From Ostrinia nubilalis (taxonomy: Eukaryota > Arthropoda > Insecta > Lepidoptera > Crambidae), in the NCBI RefSeq assembly GCF_963855985.1, contig NC_087118.1, positions 7,874,001 to 7,938,000 of the forward strand: a stretch of DNA of 64,000 bases, written 5' to 3'. The notes below the pieces were generated by a model. It searched no databases and was not told the DNA's origin. It worked only from the letters and a program-made list of their open reading frames with translations. Shown here in pieces: positions 8,784 to 19,811 of this stretch (position 1 is the stretch's first letter; every line of letters starts with the position of its first letter). The position numbers and the translations under genes were made by a program.

Positions 8784-11705
8784 ATGAAAATGGATAGCAA
8801 ATTTACAGTTTATTATCAAAACTGCAGGGGTTTACGTACCAAACTTAATACTTTATACAATAATATTCTCGCAGAGTGTTTTGATATAATAATATTGACT
8901 GAAACGTGGTTAATACCTAATATTGCCGATTGTGAGCTGGTGGATTCCCGTTATTTGGTATATGGGTGTGACAGAGACCGGGAGGCATGTGGTAAATTGG
9001 ACGGGGGTGGTGTGTTGGTGGCGGTGCGACGTGGTTTAAGTGCCGTTCGTTGCGTAATCAGGCCGCCACCAATGTCTCAGGGTGACTTATGTTGCAATGT
9101 ACCGTCTAATATTGATTATGTATTCTTGAGATTCGAAGCATCTGCACACCATGAGTGTAGTGTAGTTTGTGGCGTTTACATTCCACCAAATCAAAACGTG
9201 AACACATATGAATTATTATTTAATGCGTTGAATTATGAATTGACCTCTTGTGCGGTGAATGATTTTTTTATTTCTGGGGACTTTAACCTACCACACGTGG
9301 AATGGGTTTTTAATGATAAGTATGCTATTATGCGAGATATTCAATCTCTTGCACCTACCTACCGTCTACTTTCTAATTTCTTATCATTATTGAATGCCAA
9401 ACAATATAATATATATAAGAATAGCGTAGATCGTATTCTTGACCTTTTTATAAGTAACACTGATACTTGTAACTGTGAGCTGCCACTGTGTCCCCTGGTT
9501 CAAATAGATAATTACCACCCACCCTTTATAGCACACATATTTTTAGACTTTCCACAAAAACCAATGATTCGCTGTGCAGAACCTAAGTATAAATTTATTG
9601 AGGCTAATTATGAGGATATTAATAATGAAATAAATTCTATTGATTGGGAAAACATACTGCACGGGCTTTCATTGGAATCTGACGTATACCTATTTTACGA
9701 GGAGATAAATAAAATTATTCGAAAACATGTGCCATTACGACCTACTAAATCAAAAGAATTTCCAATTTGGTTTTCACGCCCTCTTATCCATGTTTTTAAA
9801 AACAAAGAAAAAGCGTGGATCAGATGGAAAAAGTACGGTAACAAGTCGGATTATGAGACTTTTGCAGTTTATCGTAGGAGATTTAAATCACTATGCAAAA
9901 ACTGTTATAATACTTATATTAGTTCAATCGAAACTGGTATGCATAGGGATTTGAGATTCTTTTGGTCATTTGTGAAAACACGTAAGGATAAGAATGACAT
10001 TCCTGATAATATGACATGTAATGATTGGCAGTCCAACAACCCGCAGGATATATGCAACATGTTCTCAAAATATTTTGGATCCGTGTATGTGGACAGTGAT
10101 GCAGCATCGGTGGACCTGGATTCCTTGCCATGTACTACTACTAATGACGTCATTCTAAGTGATATTTCCTTTTCATTAGACACGATAATTAGAACACTTA
10201 AATCATTGGACGTAGCTAAGGGTTCAGGACCTGATGGTCTTCCGCCGTTCTTTTTTAAGCATACTGCTGACTCCATTAGCATTCCTCTCTTTCATATTTT
10301 CAACCGTAGTTTACGCGAAGGACACGTACCACTGGTGTGGAAGGCAGCAAATATTACCCCTGTCTTCAAGGGAGGATCAAAAAATGTTATTTCTAACTAC
10401 CGCCCGATCTCGCTTCTGTCCACCTTATCGAAGGTATTGGAAAGGTTAGTCCATAACTGTGTCTATCCAAGCTTACATAACTCCATTATCCCTGAACAAC
10501 ATGGATTTGTCAAAAACCGCTCGACTGTAAGTAATCTTGTGTTATATGCTAACTTTTTATTTGAAAATATGGACAGGCGCACTCAAATTGACTCAATCTA
10601 TACAGATTTTTGCAAGGCCTTCGATAAGGTGGATCACGTAATTCTCCTTCGAAAAATCGCTTACAACGGTATACGCGGAAACTTATTGCGATGGTTTTCA
10701 TCCTACGTCACAAACAGGACACAAAGGGTGGTCATTAATGGATTCTCATCCGATGAAATAAATGTGTCATCCGGTGTGCCGCAAGGCTCAATTATGGGTC
10801 CTCTTCTGTTTTTAATCTTTATTAATGACATAACGACATGTTTTAAAAATTCACATTTCTTGCTCTATGCTGATGACCTTAAAATTTTCCGTAGTATAAA
10901 AACATTTAATGACTGTGTTCTACTTCAAGATGATTTGGATCGTTTAACTTCCTATTGTCAAGAAAATAAACTAATTCTTAGCCTGCCTAAATGTAAATTC
11001 ATCACCTTCACTAAAAAAAGTAATATAATTAGATTCACATATTCTCTTTGTAATACCCCTCTTGAAAACGTTTCACTTATTAAAGACCTTGGCGTGTTTT
11101 TTGACTCTAAGCTTCATTTTGACATCCACATTGACCATATTATAAACAAGGCCTTTCAACTTTATGGTTTTGTCATGAGAACTTGTAGGCCATTCAAAAA
11201 ATCTGGCACCTATCTACTGCTTTATAAATCACTTATTAGACCTCAAGTCGAATATGCCACACAGGTTTGGAATCCTTTTTATCAAAAGTACCGTGATTTG
11301 CTAGAATCGATTCAAAGTAAATATCTACGCTCTGTAAACTACAGATGTCACCATTCTAGGTCCTCTTATGATAACCTCTTGCATGAATATTCTTTAACTA
11401 CACTAAGCAAAAGGCGATCACTACTTGATTGTATTTTTCTATACAAAATTTGTCATAACTTCTTTGACTGTTCTCAATTTGTTAATTGTATACGCTTTCG
11501 CGTACCAAGTCGGTCACTAAGAATACGAAACACATACGTCCATCGTTTGTTTTTTCATAATATGTGCAAAACAAATGCAGGTAAACGTGCACCTTTGCGT
11601 CGCATAATGGAACTATACGACAACAGCTTCTCCGATGTAGATTTATTCAATATGTCACTGCCTCAATTTAGAAAGGCTATAAACCTTATATTGAAAGAAT
11701 TGTAA
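8784..11705 (+). CDS. LINE ORF2: endonuclease-reverse transcriptase, Jockey-like, intact
   Basis: A 973-codon uninterrupted frame. The N-terminal apurinic-type endonuclease shows YYQNCRGLRTKL, ILTETWL, SGDFNLPHVEW and a late DNYHPP block where most relatives have SDH. The RT follows: GPDGLPPFFFK, NYRPISLLSTLSKVLERL, YTDFCKAFDKVDH, SSGVPQGSIMGPLLF and LLYADDLKIF (catalytic YADD near residue 695). The thumb/C-terminal part has RSYDNLLHEY-type sequence and no RNase H. It would nick target DNA and prime reverse transcription there. Its frame is free of stops and its partner ORF1 is intact, so this copy could be autonomous. The RT resembles the one at 39743-41224. Clade assignment is by motif only. 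Confidence 0.9.
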   Translation: MKMDSKFTVYYQNCRGLRTKLNTLYNNILAECFDIIILTETWLIPNIADCELVDSRYLVYGCDRDREACGKLDGGGVLVAVRRGLSAVRCVIRPPPMSQGDLCCNVPSNIDYVFLRFEASAHHECSVVCGVYIPPNQNVNTYELLFNALNYELTSCAVNDFFISGDFNLPHVEWVFNDKYAIMRDIQSLAPTYRLLSNFLSLLNAKQYNIYKNSVDRILDLFISNTDTCNCELPLCPLVQIDNYHPPFIAHIFLDFPQKPMIRCAEPKYKFIEANYEDINNEINSIDWENILHGLSLESDVYLFYEEINKIIRKHVPLRPTKSKEFPIWFSRPLIHVFKNKEKAWIRWKKYGNKSDYETFAVYRRRFKSLCKNCYNTYISSIETGMHRDLRFFWSFVKTRKDKNDIPDNMTCNDWQSNNPQDICNMFSKYFGSVYVDSDAASVDLDSLPCTTTNDVILSDISFSLDTIIRTLKSLDVAKGSGPDGLPPFFFKHTADSISIPLFHIFNRSLREGHVPLVWKAANITPVFKGGSKNVISNYRPISLLSTLSKVLERLVHNCVYPSLHNSIIPEQHGFVKNRSTVSNLVLYANFLFENMDRRTQIDSIYTDFCKAFDKVDHVILLRKIAYNGIRGNLLRWFSSYVTNRTQRVVINGFSSDEINVSSGVPQGSIMGPLLFLIFINDITTCFKNSHFLLYADDLKIFRSIKTFNDCVLLQDDLDRLTSYCQENKLILSLPKCKFITFTKKSNIIRFTYSLCNTPLENVSLIKDLGVFFDSKLHFDIHIDHIINKAFQLYGFVMRTCRPFKKSGTYLLLYKSLIRPQVEYATQVWNPFYQKYRDLLESIQSKYLRSVNYRCHHSRSSYDNLLHEYSLTTLSKRRSLLDCIFLYKICHNFFDCSQFVNCIRFRVPSRSLRIRNTYVHRLFFHNMCKTNAGKRAPLRRIMELYDNSFSDVDLFNMSLPQFRKAINLILKEL

Positions 11706-12180
11706 ATTTAAGCAGGTACTTAGTGAAAAACAGTTTTTATGTTTTCCTCTTCAAAAATAATGTTTCCTTTGTTTTTTATTAACTGTATAGAATCGCACGT
11801 TTGGCACGTCTTGTGCTTTAATATCTTTGTTTTTTCTATCTGTGCCTTTTCACTTTTATTAGTAGATACAGTGGGTTTATAGTGCGCTCCGTGATAGAAT
11901 CTTATCAATTATTTTGGATGGTAAATGTATGGACTTATCACGTTAAATCGATAAAATCGCGCGGTTGCATCGTTTCGCGGCGTGCATTCTAGACCCACAG
12001 TCCTCTTGTGGATAACGGTGTTGGTTGTATAATTACTTAAATGTTTACATAAGGTTTTAATTGTAATTCTTATTGTACAACTGTTTGTTTTCCTTAATAA
12101 AATAAAATAAAATAAAATAAAATAAAATAAAATAAAATAAAATAAAATAAAATAAAATAAAATAAAATAAAATAAAATAT
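11706..12180 (+). other. LINE 3' UTR and (AAAAT)n tail
   Basis: After the ORF2 stop come about 390 bp of non-coding sequence, then a pure (AAAAT) repeat from about 12094 to 12178. A pentamer tail of this kind replaces poly-A in many non-LTR elements and marks the 3' end. Immediately after it the right inverted arm begins. Confidence 0.75.
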
Positions 12181-13019
12181 ACAGATTTTCATGGAATGAC
12201 CCATTTAGGACAGCTAACTCCTCTGTGGTTTAGGATTCCGAGTGAAGCTCGCTGATCATCCATCAGTTTCCATCAGGTCAGATGAATGGCAAGAGATTCC
12301 TCGTTGTGGATAAAAAATGTTCTTTTCAGATATTGTCTCTAAATGTGTTCTACATAACGTAAACTTAAGGGATTGCAAACATTACTTAGTCCTAAGAAAG
12401 TCAAAAACATGTAACGGAATCTCCAACTTGCCACTTGAGTGGAGCGATTACAGAAAATAATGGCCTATTAAGTACATGTTTTTTTGTGTTATTATAAAAG
12501 TTCATAAAACTGCGCAGTTTTTAAAATTATTTTGGACCTACGGAAGTTCTTTTTTTTTTCAAACCTTTAAGTTGAAAATTTTAGAATGTTCCGCTAAAAG
12601 CATATTTTTTATGTTTCTAGCAAAAATTTTGTATCTTGCATCAAAGATAGGAAGTTGATTATTTTTTTCAAAAATCTGCAATTAATAGGGAATCTGTAAA
12701 AAAAAAGAAATCTGAGAAAAGCCCACCCAAAAAAAAGATAAAAAAATTTAAAGCCTACTGGGTCATACAATTTTATATCACAAAATTAACAAAACTAAAA
12801 CTAAAACTTATCACAAAATTAACGATAACTTCTAAACTATGAAAAATCGTAGAACATACATGGGGGTGAAATCGATAGGTCTAGTCCTCACCTATCACCT
12901 GCCTTCGGCTTGACACCTTACAAGAAACACCCTGTATACGTGTGAGATGTACAGGATTTAAGAAGGGAATTGAATGTACGGATTTTAATAAATAGCCAAA
13001 TAAGCTTTTATTGAAAATA

Positions 13020-13196
13020 AAACATAGTTGTGGGTTACGTTTATGAACGAACTAGCTTTTTCCCCTGCAGTTTCATCCGATTTTCCCGTAGTAAAGTAGC
13101 CTATGTCCTTTCTCAGGTCTGAAATCACCTCTATAGTTCCATATCAAATTTCATTCAAATCGGTTCAACGGTTGAAGCGTGGAATGTAACAGATAT
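13020..13196 (-). repeat. Degenerate lepidopteran repeat (AAATCGGTTCAACGG type)
   Basis: Contains CTAGCTTTTTCCCCTGCAG, AGCCTATGTCCTTTC and CAAATCGGTTCAACGGTTGA, the core of the repeat family also seen at 39735 and 54730. It lacks the GACA array. It lies within the duplicated arm, so it recurs near 51420-51590. Positions 12937-13019 hold nothing recognisable. Confidence 0.6.
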
Positions 13197-13199
13197 AGT

Positions 13200-13340
13200 G
13201 CTTGTCCACATCACGACGGCACGACGTCGGCGCCGTTCACCGGCACCGGCACCGACGTCGGCCGGCACCGCGCCGATGAACGGCGCCGACGTCGTGCCGG
13301 TGAACGGCGCCGACGTCGTGCCGTCGTGATGTGGACAAGC
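13200..13340. repeat. GC-rich foldback with 47-bp perfect arms
   Basis: Arms at 13200-13246 and 13294-13340 are exact reverse complements, starting GCTTGTCCACATCACGACGG, with a 47-bp GC-rich loop that is itself rich in CGACGTCG motifs. It is extremely GC-rich in an AT-rich setting. No coding potential and no clear target duplication. An identical copy lies at 51273-51413 in the duplicated arm. Probably a small foldback MITE. Confidence 0.85.
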
Positions 13341-14729
13341 CCATACTTTTGCATTTAAAATATTAAGGTGCCAGTTACAATCTTTTATTTATTATGTAAA
13401 GCGCGCTAAATGAAGGTGCCCTTAGGTTCTACCTTAGTATCATCATCCCTACGCACTTACCTCCAAAGAGGTACAACACGATTATTTTAATGAACTTGGC
13501 GCATGGAGCTATCAAAAAATCACCCGCGCACAACCCTCTTACCTCCCCCTCACCCTATTTTAACTAGAGATGAAACGGATAGTTGTTTGACCGGATACCG
13601 GATACCGGATATCCGGCCAGCTGCTAGGCCGGATAGCCGGATATCCGGCGGCCGGATAGTTGGTCCCTTGTTTCGTTGCATGTCGTGACTAGTTTAGCGT
13701 CGCACAGGTGCTTCGAACGCGATCAATGGGTCTATTAGTAGACTAGACTAGTCACACTTTTCGAAAATCAAATCCGTCCGAATAGAATGTCAGATTTTGC
13801 CACTTGTCTAGAGGGCAGATCAATTCGGGTGATTGATCCCCCGTAAAAAGGGGGATATGTAACGGTTAGCGTTACCGCTGACGTTATCTTAGATCTAAAT
13901 TCTAATTTAATTACTATTATCTACCTAAATAAATAAACTTTAATAATAATATATCTAAATCTAAGTAAACTACCTAACTAAATAACTTAATTAAATAATT
14001 TATATTGTTCTACACTAATAAAATAAATAAAATAATGAATCTACAAGCAAACCCGCGCGAAACAAGTTGTTAAATATTTCTTTTGTTCTCTGTCGAGCGG
14101 GCGGGCTGTTTTTTATGCATGCGCAAGCGACGCGCCTACGGCCTCGATGCTCCCGCCGCCAGTGCTGCCAGATTAGGCGAATTATCGCCATTTAGGCTAC
14201 CTTCGGGGGTCAAATGGCGACCAAAAAATGCCAACGGCTACCAGTAGCCATTTAGGCTACCTAGAAAAAAAGATCGGGCTATTTAGGCTACTGGGTATTT
14301 CGCCAAAACAGTAAATTTTCTGTGTCCAGGCAGGCGAACACATGTTTTTTTATATCTATATGTATAAAACTATTTTTATGGGAAAGTTCATCAAAAGTTT
14401 TATTTGTTTTTGCTATTACAATAGCAGAAACTACAAATAATACCGAAGAAAAACTTAATCAAAAGTCGATTTTCTAATTTCCTTGTTATGTCCATTACTG
14501 TTGTTTGCCAAAATGAAGGCACATTATAACAAATTGAAGCGTAATTTCATTCTAATAGCACTCTCTTTATATTTGAGAAACGTTTGGCTATCGGAAAATA
14601 AAAACTTTAAATGTCAAATACTTAAAGGAAGGAAATAAAGTGAAGTGAATAAATTTTATAATAATACATTACATTAACTTAAAATGACTTAAAAACTAAA
14701 ATTTAAAAATTACTAATGATAAAAACTAT

Positions 14730-17591
14730 TTACAAAATAAAAAATACTTCACCCCCAGCGCCGCAGTCGGGAATGGTGCCCAAAAGGCTGGCAGCATTGC
14801 CACGTTGAATGGCCAGGCTAATTATCTGACCAAAATAGCTGCCAGCCTTTTGATCACCGGTCACCTCGGTGAGCCTCTTTGCCAGTTCCTTATAAAAGGA
14901 ACGAGCGCTTGGACCCCATGGTCCCATAGTCTCAACCCCAAACGGCACAAATATATAACTCTCATTGAGAGCTGCATATTTGCGCCGCTTGGAGCACTCA
15001 GCCGAGGCCGCCGCCGCGCCTGCGGCAAGGGAGGTACCTCCTGTATGAGACGGAGCAAGCGTATCCGCGCATGTTGCGTCCCACACAAGAGGACGTCCCT
15101 GCTTCCAGGGAATGAGCGTCATGCCGTCAGGTCTCTTGCCGTCGTCATGGAATATGCCGTTAGGCTCTAAAACTGCTGGCACATTGACGGCGACAAGAGC
15201 TCTGCGGATGACGTCATTGATGCAGGCGTGTCGGGAGACTCGACCAGCGCTCATTTGGCATGAGAGGCCATGGTGTCCTAACTCACCGACGCGAGTACCG
15301 CAACGACAGCGATGGGGATGGTTTGTCTTGACGCCAAGTCTAAGGGAAATGGCAAGGGATAGTGTACTCCTGTCAAGCAGAGTCCCGATATTGGCCGAAG
15401 GAAGAGCATGTAGCCAATAACCGGACTCTGCCTGAAAGACCGCTAGTAGGCGAGCACGCTCTGCAGCATTTTCGGAGGAAGCCAATAGATCACTCTGAAA
15501 ACGCAAACAGAGCGGCTCGTCCCACTGCCTCTGAGACGATAGAGAGGTAGGTGGATCGGCTCCCGGGCATGCCCTAGTCCAAGCGTTTCTGGCTTCTGCG
15601 AGGTGAGCCAACTCCACTACCCCTAAAGAAGGGGATAGTAATTTATTAAAGAGTTCGGCTGTACCATACGCAGAAGACAGAAAAGCTGGAAGGGCAATAT
15701 GCGATATCTGACGTGTGCCTAGTCCTCCGAAACGCACAGGGAGAGAGGCCTGTTTCCAGGCGTTATCGCTAAATGCACAATTTAGAATTTTGGAGAGTGT
15801 CTCCCTGAGCGAACTATCAATGATTGATAGTAGTCCTGGAAAAAGCCAAAAATGGGTACTACGTAAAAAATATATAAATTTTGGGGCATATGCGCAAAAA
15901 CGGATTAAATACAAAGCCATGTGAGGGTTTATCTTTAGCATATTTTCGGAGGACTGCTGAAATTTGGAAATTTGTTCATTAATAAAAATCGGAATAGCCT
16001 CGTCAAAAATAGGGGAACCTAAAAGACGGAGTGACGTATTATTGAGAATTTTGATATTGGGAGCTAAAGCCGAAAATTTTGTAATAATGTCTTGTAACTG
16101 AACATGTGAAAATTTTGATTCTGGGATAAATAGCTCGCATTTTGAATAATTGAGATCAAGTCCGATACTTTTGAATTTATCAATGATGGTGTGGAAGTCT
16201 GAGAGAACGGATGAAATATCGCCAGCGATAGTTCCGTCATCTAGGTACCACACATTAAATTTTGAATTTAGTGAATCAATAATGGGTTGTATTGCCAAAC
16301 TAAAAATAGCGGGCCCGAGAGGATCGCCTTGCTGACAGCCGACAGATGAATATAATAGGTTGTTTTTGAAAATTAATTTTGTGGGTTTGCTATAGCATTG
16401 CCAAAGATAATTGTAAATATGAGGAACTTTTTGATGAATGGCTGAAAGCAAGGCACCTCTATCTACCGAGTTGAAGGCGTTCTTGACATCCACCTTCAGC
16501 ACCACCTCCGCGGCGTCAAGTGACAGGAAGGTACGGAGAGCGTGAACGGCTGCTTCGCATCCACCTTTGACGCCGAAACCAAGCTGTACTGGTTGGAACT
16601 CTGCAGAAACGGTAGGTAAAATGTGAGAACAGCAAATTTTGGATGCTATACGGCGAAGGGTGGAGCCAACAGCTATAGGGCGAATGCCGCCATCTTTTTT
16701 CCGTAAAGCTATTAAGTTGGCTCCATAAAGAATTTCGATAATATCAGCTGGGACTTCGCCGGATAGCATTAGGTTTACCAAAAGAGTCATATTGTGTAAT
16801 AATACTCTGCCAGCGTCACCGACTGAGACAGAGAGAAGGTCTTTCAGGTGTTGTGGTGAAAGACCGTCTAGGCCGCTGGCAGACCCGCTTTTGAATGAAA
16901 AGATGGCAGACGATACGTCATCTTCTTTGCAGATTATGTGGGCAGCGGTAGGATCAGGAGGCGGAGGCAGGAGGAGATTCGGTGCTGGAGGTGGGTGCTT
17001 ATCCTCAAGAGCACTGAGTGTTTCCTGGCAGTCGAAGGCGACAACATCGTTGCTAAATAAAAGATTGGCGGCTCCACGGAGATCACCATCGCTAACTTTT
17101 GATTCAATTAATTTAATGGATTTTTTGGAATTTTGGGGTCGAGAGGGAGGAATAACAATGGAATGAACGGAGGGATTTAGACGGCAGTTTTCTTTTATTT
17201 TTTGTGTTAATGACATGCTATTATTTTGATTGATATGTAGGATTCTATAGGAAAACGTTAGGAGTTCTGCCCAGCTCTCAGTCGTGTTTACTCTAATCAC
17301 ATGCTCGATGCAATGTGCTAGAGCAACAGCGACTGAAGGCCGTGCAGAACGAGGGATTCTTTTCAAGAGTGGAAGTGAATTTTTTAGGTTGCCGAGAGTT
17401 TGCCAAAGAGGTTGGTTAGCCGGCTGTGGAGCTGGAGAAACTGCTGGTGAGGAAACATGAGGGGGTTTATGACATCTGCCAATGTGTATATTCAAGCCCC
17501 GGTTACCTTTAAAAAACCGGGGCTGTGGGCAATGAGGGCATTGTACCAGTTGTACGTCGTCGCTGCCAGGAATTGAAGAACTTGCCGACAT
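14730..17591 (-). CDS. Reverse transcriptase with C-terminal restriction-like endonuclease, intact 953 aa
   Basis: Start ATG at 17591 is preceded directly by an in-frame TGA. A zinc-finger-like N-terminus has C18, C21, H36 and H41 (VQCPHCPQPRFF; LNIHIGRCHK). The RT core shows SGSASGLDGLSPQHL, KKDGGIRPIAVGSTLRRIA, VLKVDVKNAFNSVD, GCQQGDPLGPAIF and WYLDDGTIAG (YLDD near residue 449 instead of the usual YADD). The C-terminus has a CCHC-like CRCGTRVGELGHHGLSC (about 760) followed by RHACINDVI, RPDGMTL (about 822) and VWDAT (about 835), the PD-D layout of restriction-like endonucleases in R2/R4-type non-LTR elements. Expected activity is site-directed nicking plus reverse transcription. There is no poly-A or simple-repeat tail at its 3' end. 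The copy at 47024-49883 is broken; this one is intact. R2-like clade is my inference. Confidence 0.85.
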   Translation of the reverse strand: MSASSSIPGSDDVQLVQCPHCPQPRFFKGNRGLNIHIGRCHKPPHVSSPAVSPAPQPANQPLWQTLGNLKNSLPLLKRIPRSARPSVAVALAHCIEHVIRVNTTESWAELLTFSYRILHINQNNSMSLTQKIKENCRLNPSVHSIVIPPSRPQNSKKSIKLIESKVSDGDLRGAANLLFSNDVVAFDCQETLSALEDKHPPPAPNLLLPPPPDPTAAHIICKEDDVSSAIFSFKSGSASGLDGLSPQHLKDLLSVSVGDAGRVLLHNMTLLVNLMLSGEVPADIIEILYGANLIALRKKDGGIRPIAVGSTLRRIASKICCSHILPTVSAEFQPVQLGFGVKGGCEAAVHALRTFLSLDAAEVVLKVDVKNAFNSVDRGALLSAIHQKVPHIYNYLWQCYSKPTKLIFKNNLLYSSVGCQQGDPLGPAIFSLAIQPIIDSLNSKFNVWYLDDGTIAGDISSVLSDFHTIIDKFKSIGLDLNYSKCELFIPESKFSHVQLQDIITKFSALAPNIKILNNTSLRLLGSPIFDEAIPIFINEQISKFQQSSENMLKINPHMALYLIRFCAYAPKFIYFLRSTHFWLFPGLLSIIDSSLRETLSKILNCAFSDNAWKQASLPVRFGGLGTRQISHIALPAFLSSAYGTAELFNKLLSPSLGVVELAHLAEARNAWTRACPGADPPTSLSSQRQWDEPLCLRFQSDLLASSENAAERARLLAVFQAESGYWLHALPSANIGTLLDRSTLSLAISLRLGVKTNHPHRCRCGTRVGELGHHGLSCQMSAGRVSRHACINDVIRRALVAVNVPAVLEPNGIFHDDGKRPDGMTLIPWKQGRPLVWDATCADTLAPSHTGGTSLAAGAAAASAECSKRRKYAALNESYIFVPFGVETMGPWGPSARSFYKELAKRLTEVTGDQKAGSYFGQIISLAIQRGNAASLLGTIPDCGAGGEVFFIL

Positions 17592-19301
17592 TCACGTCAA
17601 GACAAATAGAGTAATTATGACGCTAAACTAATAAAAAGGATTCCAAAAACTCATAAAAATAAAATATAAAAACACAGCACATTTAAACATCCCATATGTC
17701 ATCATTGTTATCAACACGTCACGTCGTCGGCTTGGTTGCTAAGCAGCGCAGCTAAAAGGCGAAGAACCGCGCATGCGTGGACAGCGCACGCCGAGGAAAC
17801 GGTGACGGGTTGCCGTAGCGCATGCGTTGGATTACATCCGCTTATTGGCTGGCTTACGGCAACCCACGTTGTCAAAAAGGGCGTCCTTGGATACTGTCAA
17901 TACTGGATGATGACTGAAGATTATCAAAACACAGCTCAAAACAGCCACGGGATAGTCTGTCCTTATGCACAAGACAGGCCTGTCACTTACTGAAGGGAAA
18001 TATATAGTCCAGGGGCTCGGACGCACAAGAATAACACAGAAAATATTATTTTAATCCGAGCATTCGGAGTGATCGGTTGACAGTTGACAGAAGTTAAGTT
18101 CTTGTCCGAGTCCAAAGTATAATTTCCCTGGGTCTTCTTTTCGACCATTGTAGTAACGAAACGAAAGAACTTAGAATGTAATGCACTGCACCGTTACACT
18201 CGGCCATTTCATCCCAAGAGGTCATCGAGGCAGGACAGTACTTCGTTGAACAGTTTCGCGTCAAATCGCATAAGTAGGTCCCTCCTTGGGTTTTTGTTTA
18301 CTAAAAAGTCAATTTCTTTGGACGGTTTTTTGCAGCTAAACAATGGATTAATTTTATTGTTTATTTACACAGATGTAGTGTTTGTAGGGGTAAACCCATG
18401 ATTTAAATAGTAAATGCATAGGGTAAATAGGTTTTTGTCTGTGGTGTCTTTTAGGCATAAATCTAATTTCTTTGGTCCTAATTTCCTTGTTTTCCATGGC
18501 ATAAAATGGCCTAGGAAATTATAACAGACCATTTTTAATTCGGCGTAAAGTCAAATTTTGAGTATTTCTTTATTAGAATAAGTTTAAAATTTTCATTTTA
18601 AGAAACGGGTATCAGAATAGATATAAAACAACTTGTTTTTAACTCTTAACTCAATCTACTGCATTTATCTCCCTTAGTTGTGTAAAAAGGTCGTAATGAT
18701 ACAATATTCATTGGAATGTTTGCTTGCGTAGGTACACAAAAATGGGTCGAACAAAAAAAAGCAAACCACAGAAGAAAACTTACGAGAAACAATTGTTTAA
18801 AATAATTTCCTTGGCTACCAAAAATTCATGACCTTATAACTTTGTTTCTAAAACGAATTATGACACCCCTTTTAGATATATTAGCTTAGTTTTTGCTACT
18901 TAATGCAATGGGAAACTAAAAATAGTTAAAAACAAAAAATTTTTTCATACCAAGGAAATTAGGCAAAATTGACCATTTTTGGCGAAATACCCTACTTCAC
19001 GATTACCTTGGAAAAATAAATTTTGCATGTAACAAAAGTAACGAAACGTAATAATGCACATCATCCACCTAACACTTAATCTGAGACATCCACCGTTCTT
19101 TCCATTCGCTCACTCTTCATAAGAGTGAGATAGAACTATTGCGTACTGTGCGTACAAGTATAGATATGAGATACTAGCTTTCGCATAACAATATTTGTAG
19201 GATAGGTAATAGGTACTCGTATCTCATGGACTTGGCGTAACTTTAAAATAAACGTGCTCAGTACATACATTACGCACACACTTACACGCATTATAAATAC
19301 A
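17592..19301 (-). promoter_or_regulatory. Upstream region of the RT ORF: CpG-rich segment and TAATTTCCTTG motif array
   Basis: No gene in 1.7 kb. Positions 17700-17880 are CpG-rich with GCGCATGCG repeats and a reversed CCAAT box (TTATTGGCTGG near 17842), so it may be the promoter of the minus-strand RT. Further out, CTAATTTCCTTG-type motifs occur near 18310, 18463, 18478, 18511 (inverted), 18803 and 18950 (inverted). The same 14-mer occurs downstream of the ORF at 14474. Promoter function is inferred from base composition and position. Confidence 0.35.
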
Positions 19302-19351
19302 CGATTTAAGAAAACAACATGGCCGCAATATAGGCAATCAGCTGACAGGTT

Positions 19352-19398
<47 letters not shown>

Positions 19399-19440
19399 GT
19401 ATAGTTGTCAGCTGATTGCCATGTTGTTTTCTTAAATCTT
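19302..19440. mobile_element. Foldback MITE with a (GT)n loop
   Basis: GATTTAAGAAAACAACATGG at the left and its complement at the right, followed inward by the inverted pair CAATCAGCTGACA / TGTCAGCTGATTG, surround a GT tract (19355-19396). The duplicated copy at 45182-45319 has a microsatellite of slightly different length and a single-base change next to it. Confidence 0.65.
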
Positions 19441-19811
19441 GTATAGATGACCCACGCTGAACTGTCCCACCAAACTCAATGACAGGGGGGCGCTACCATC
19501 GTTCAACTATATGGTTTCCAACATGGCAAAAATCGGAACCAGCGATCCGGTATTGACGGTGGCGCCCCACTGTCAATGTCATCGATAGGACAGTCCAGTA
19601 TTTTGGAACTATATGTACTCGGCACAAGTCAGGTAGTGACGTCATATGAAAAAGTCGCCAGAATGAGTACTGACCAAACATTATCTATCTCTTTTTTTAT
19701 ACGTCACCATGGGTAAGTTAGAAAGAGATAAACAGCTGTTTGTCATTAATGTGTCGATTTGATATGTATTTGTATAAGCAATTTTTGTATACTTAGCTCA
19801 AAATGTTAGGC
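19441..19811. other. Non-coding stretch with a diffuse inverted repeat
   Basis: CTGTCCCACCAAACTCAATGACAGG near 19455 is partly mirrored by GGTGGCGCCCCACTGTCAATG and GGACAGTCC near 19560-19595, as in a degraded small MITE. No gene is supported; a 62-codon minus frame (19493-19681) looks like chance. Confidence 0.35.

Noticed and set aside
13590..13660. CRISPR-like array of CCGGATATCC repeats
   Set aside because: Overlapping palindromes without spacers, in a eukaryotic hAT end.
14805..17166. Plus-strand frames over the RT gene, and their mirror images at 47447-49808
   Set aside because: Shadows of the minus-strand RT; no supporting motifs.
17736..18026. 85-codon and 64-codon frames upstream of the RT
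   Set aside because: Located in a CpG-rich upstream region; no domain, and they overlap each other on opposite strands.
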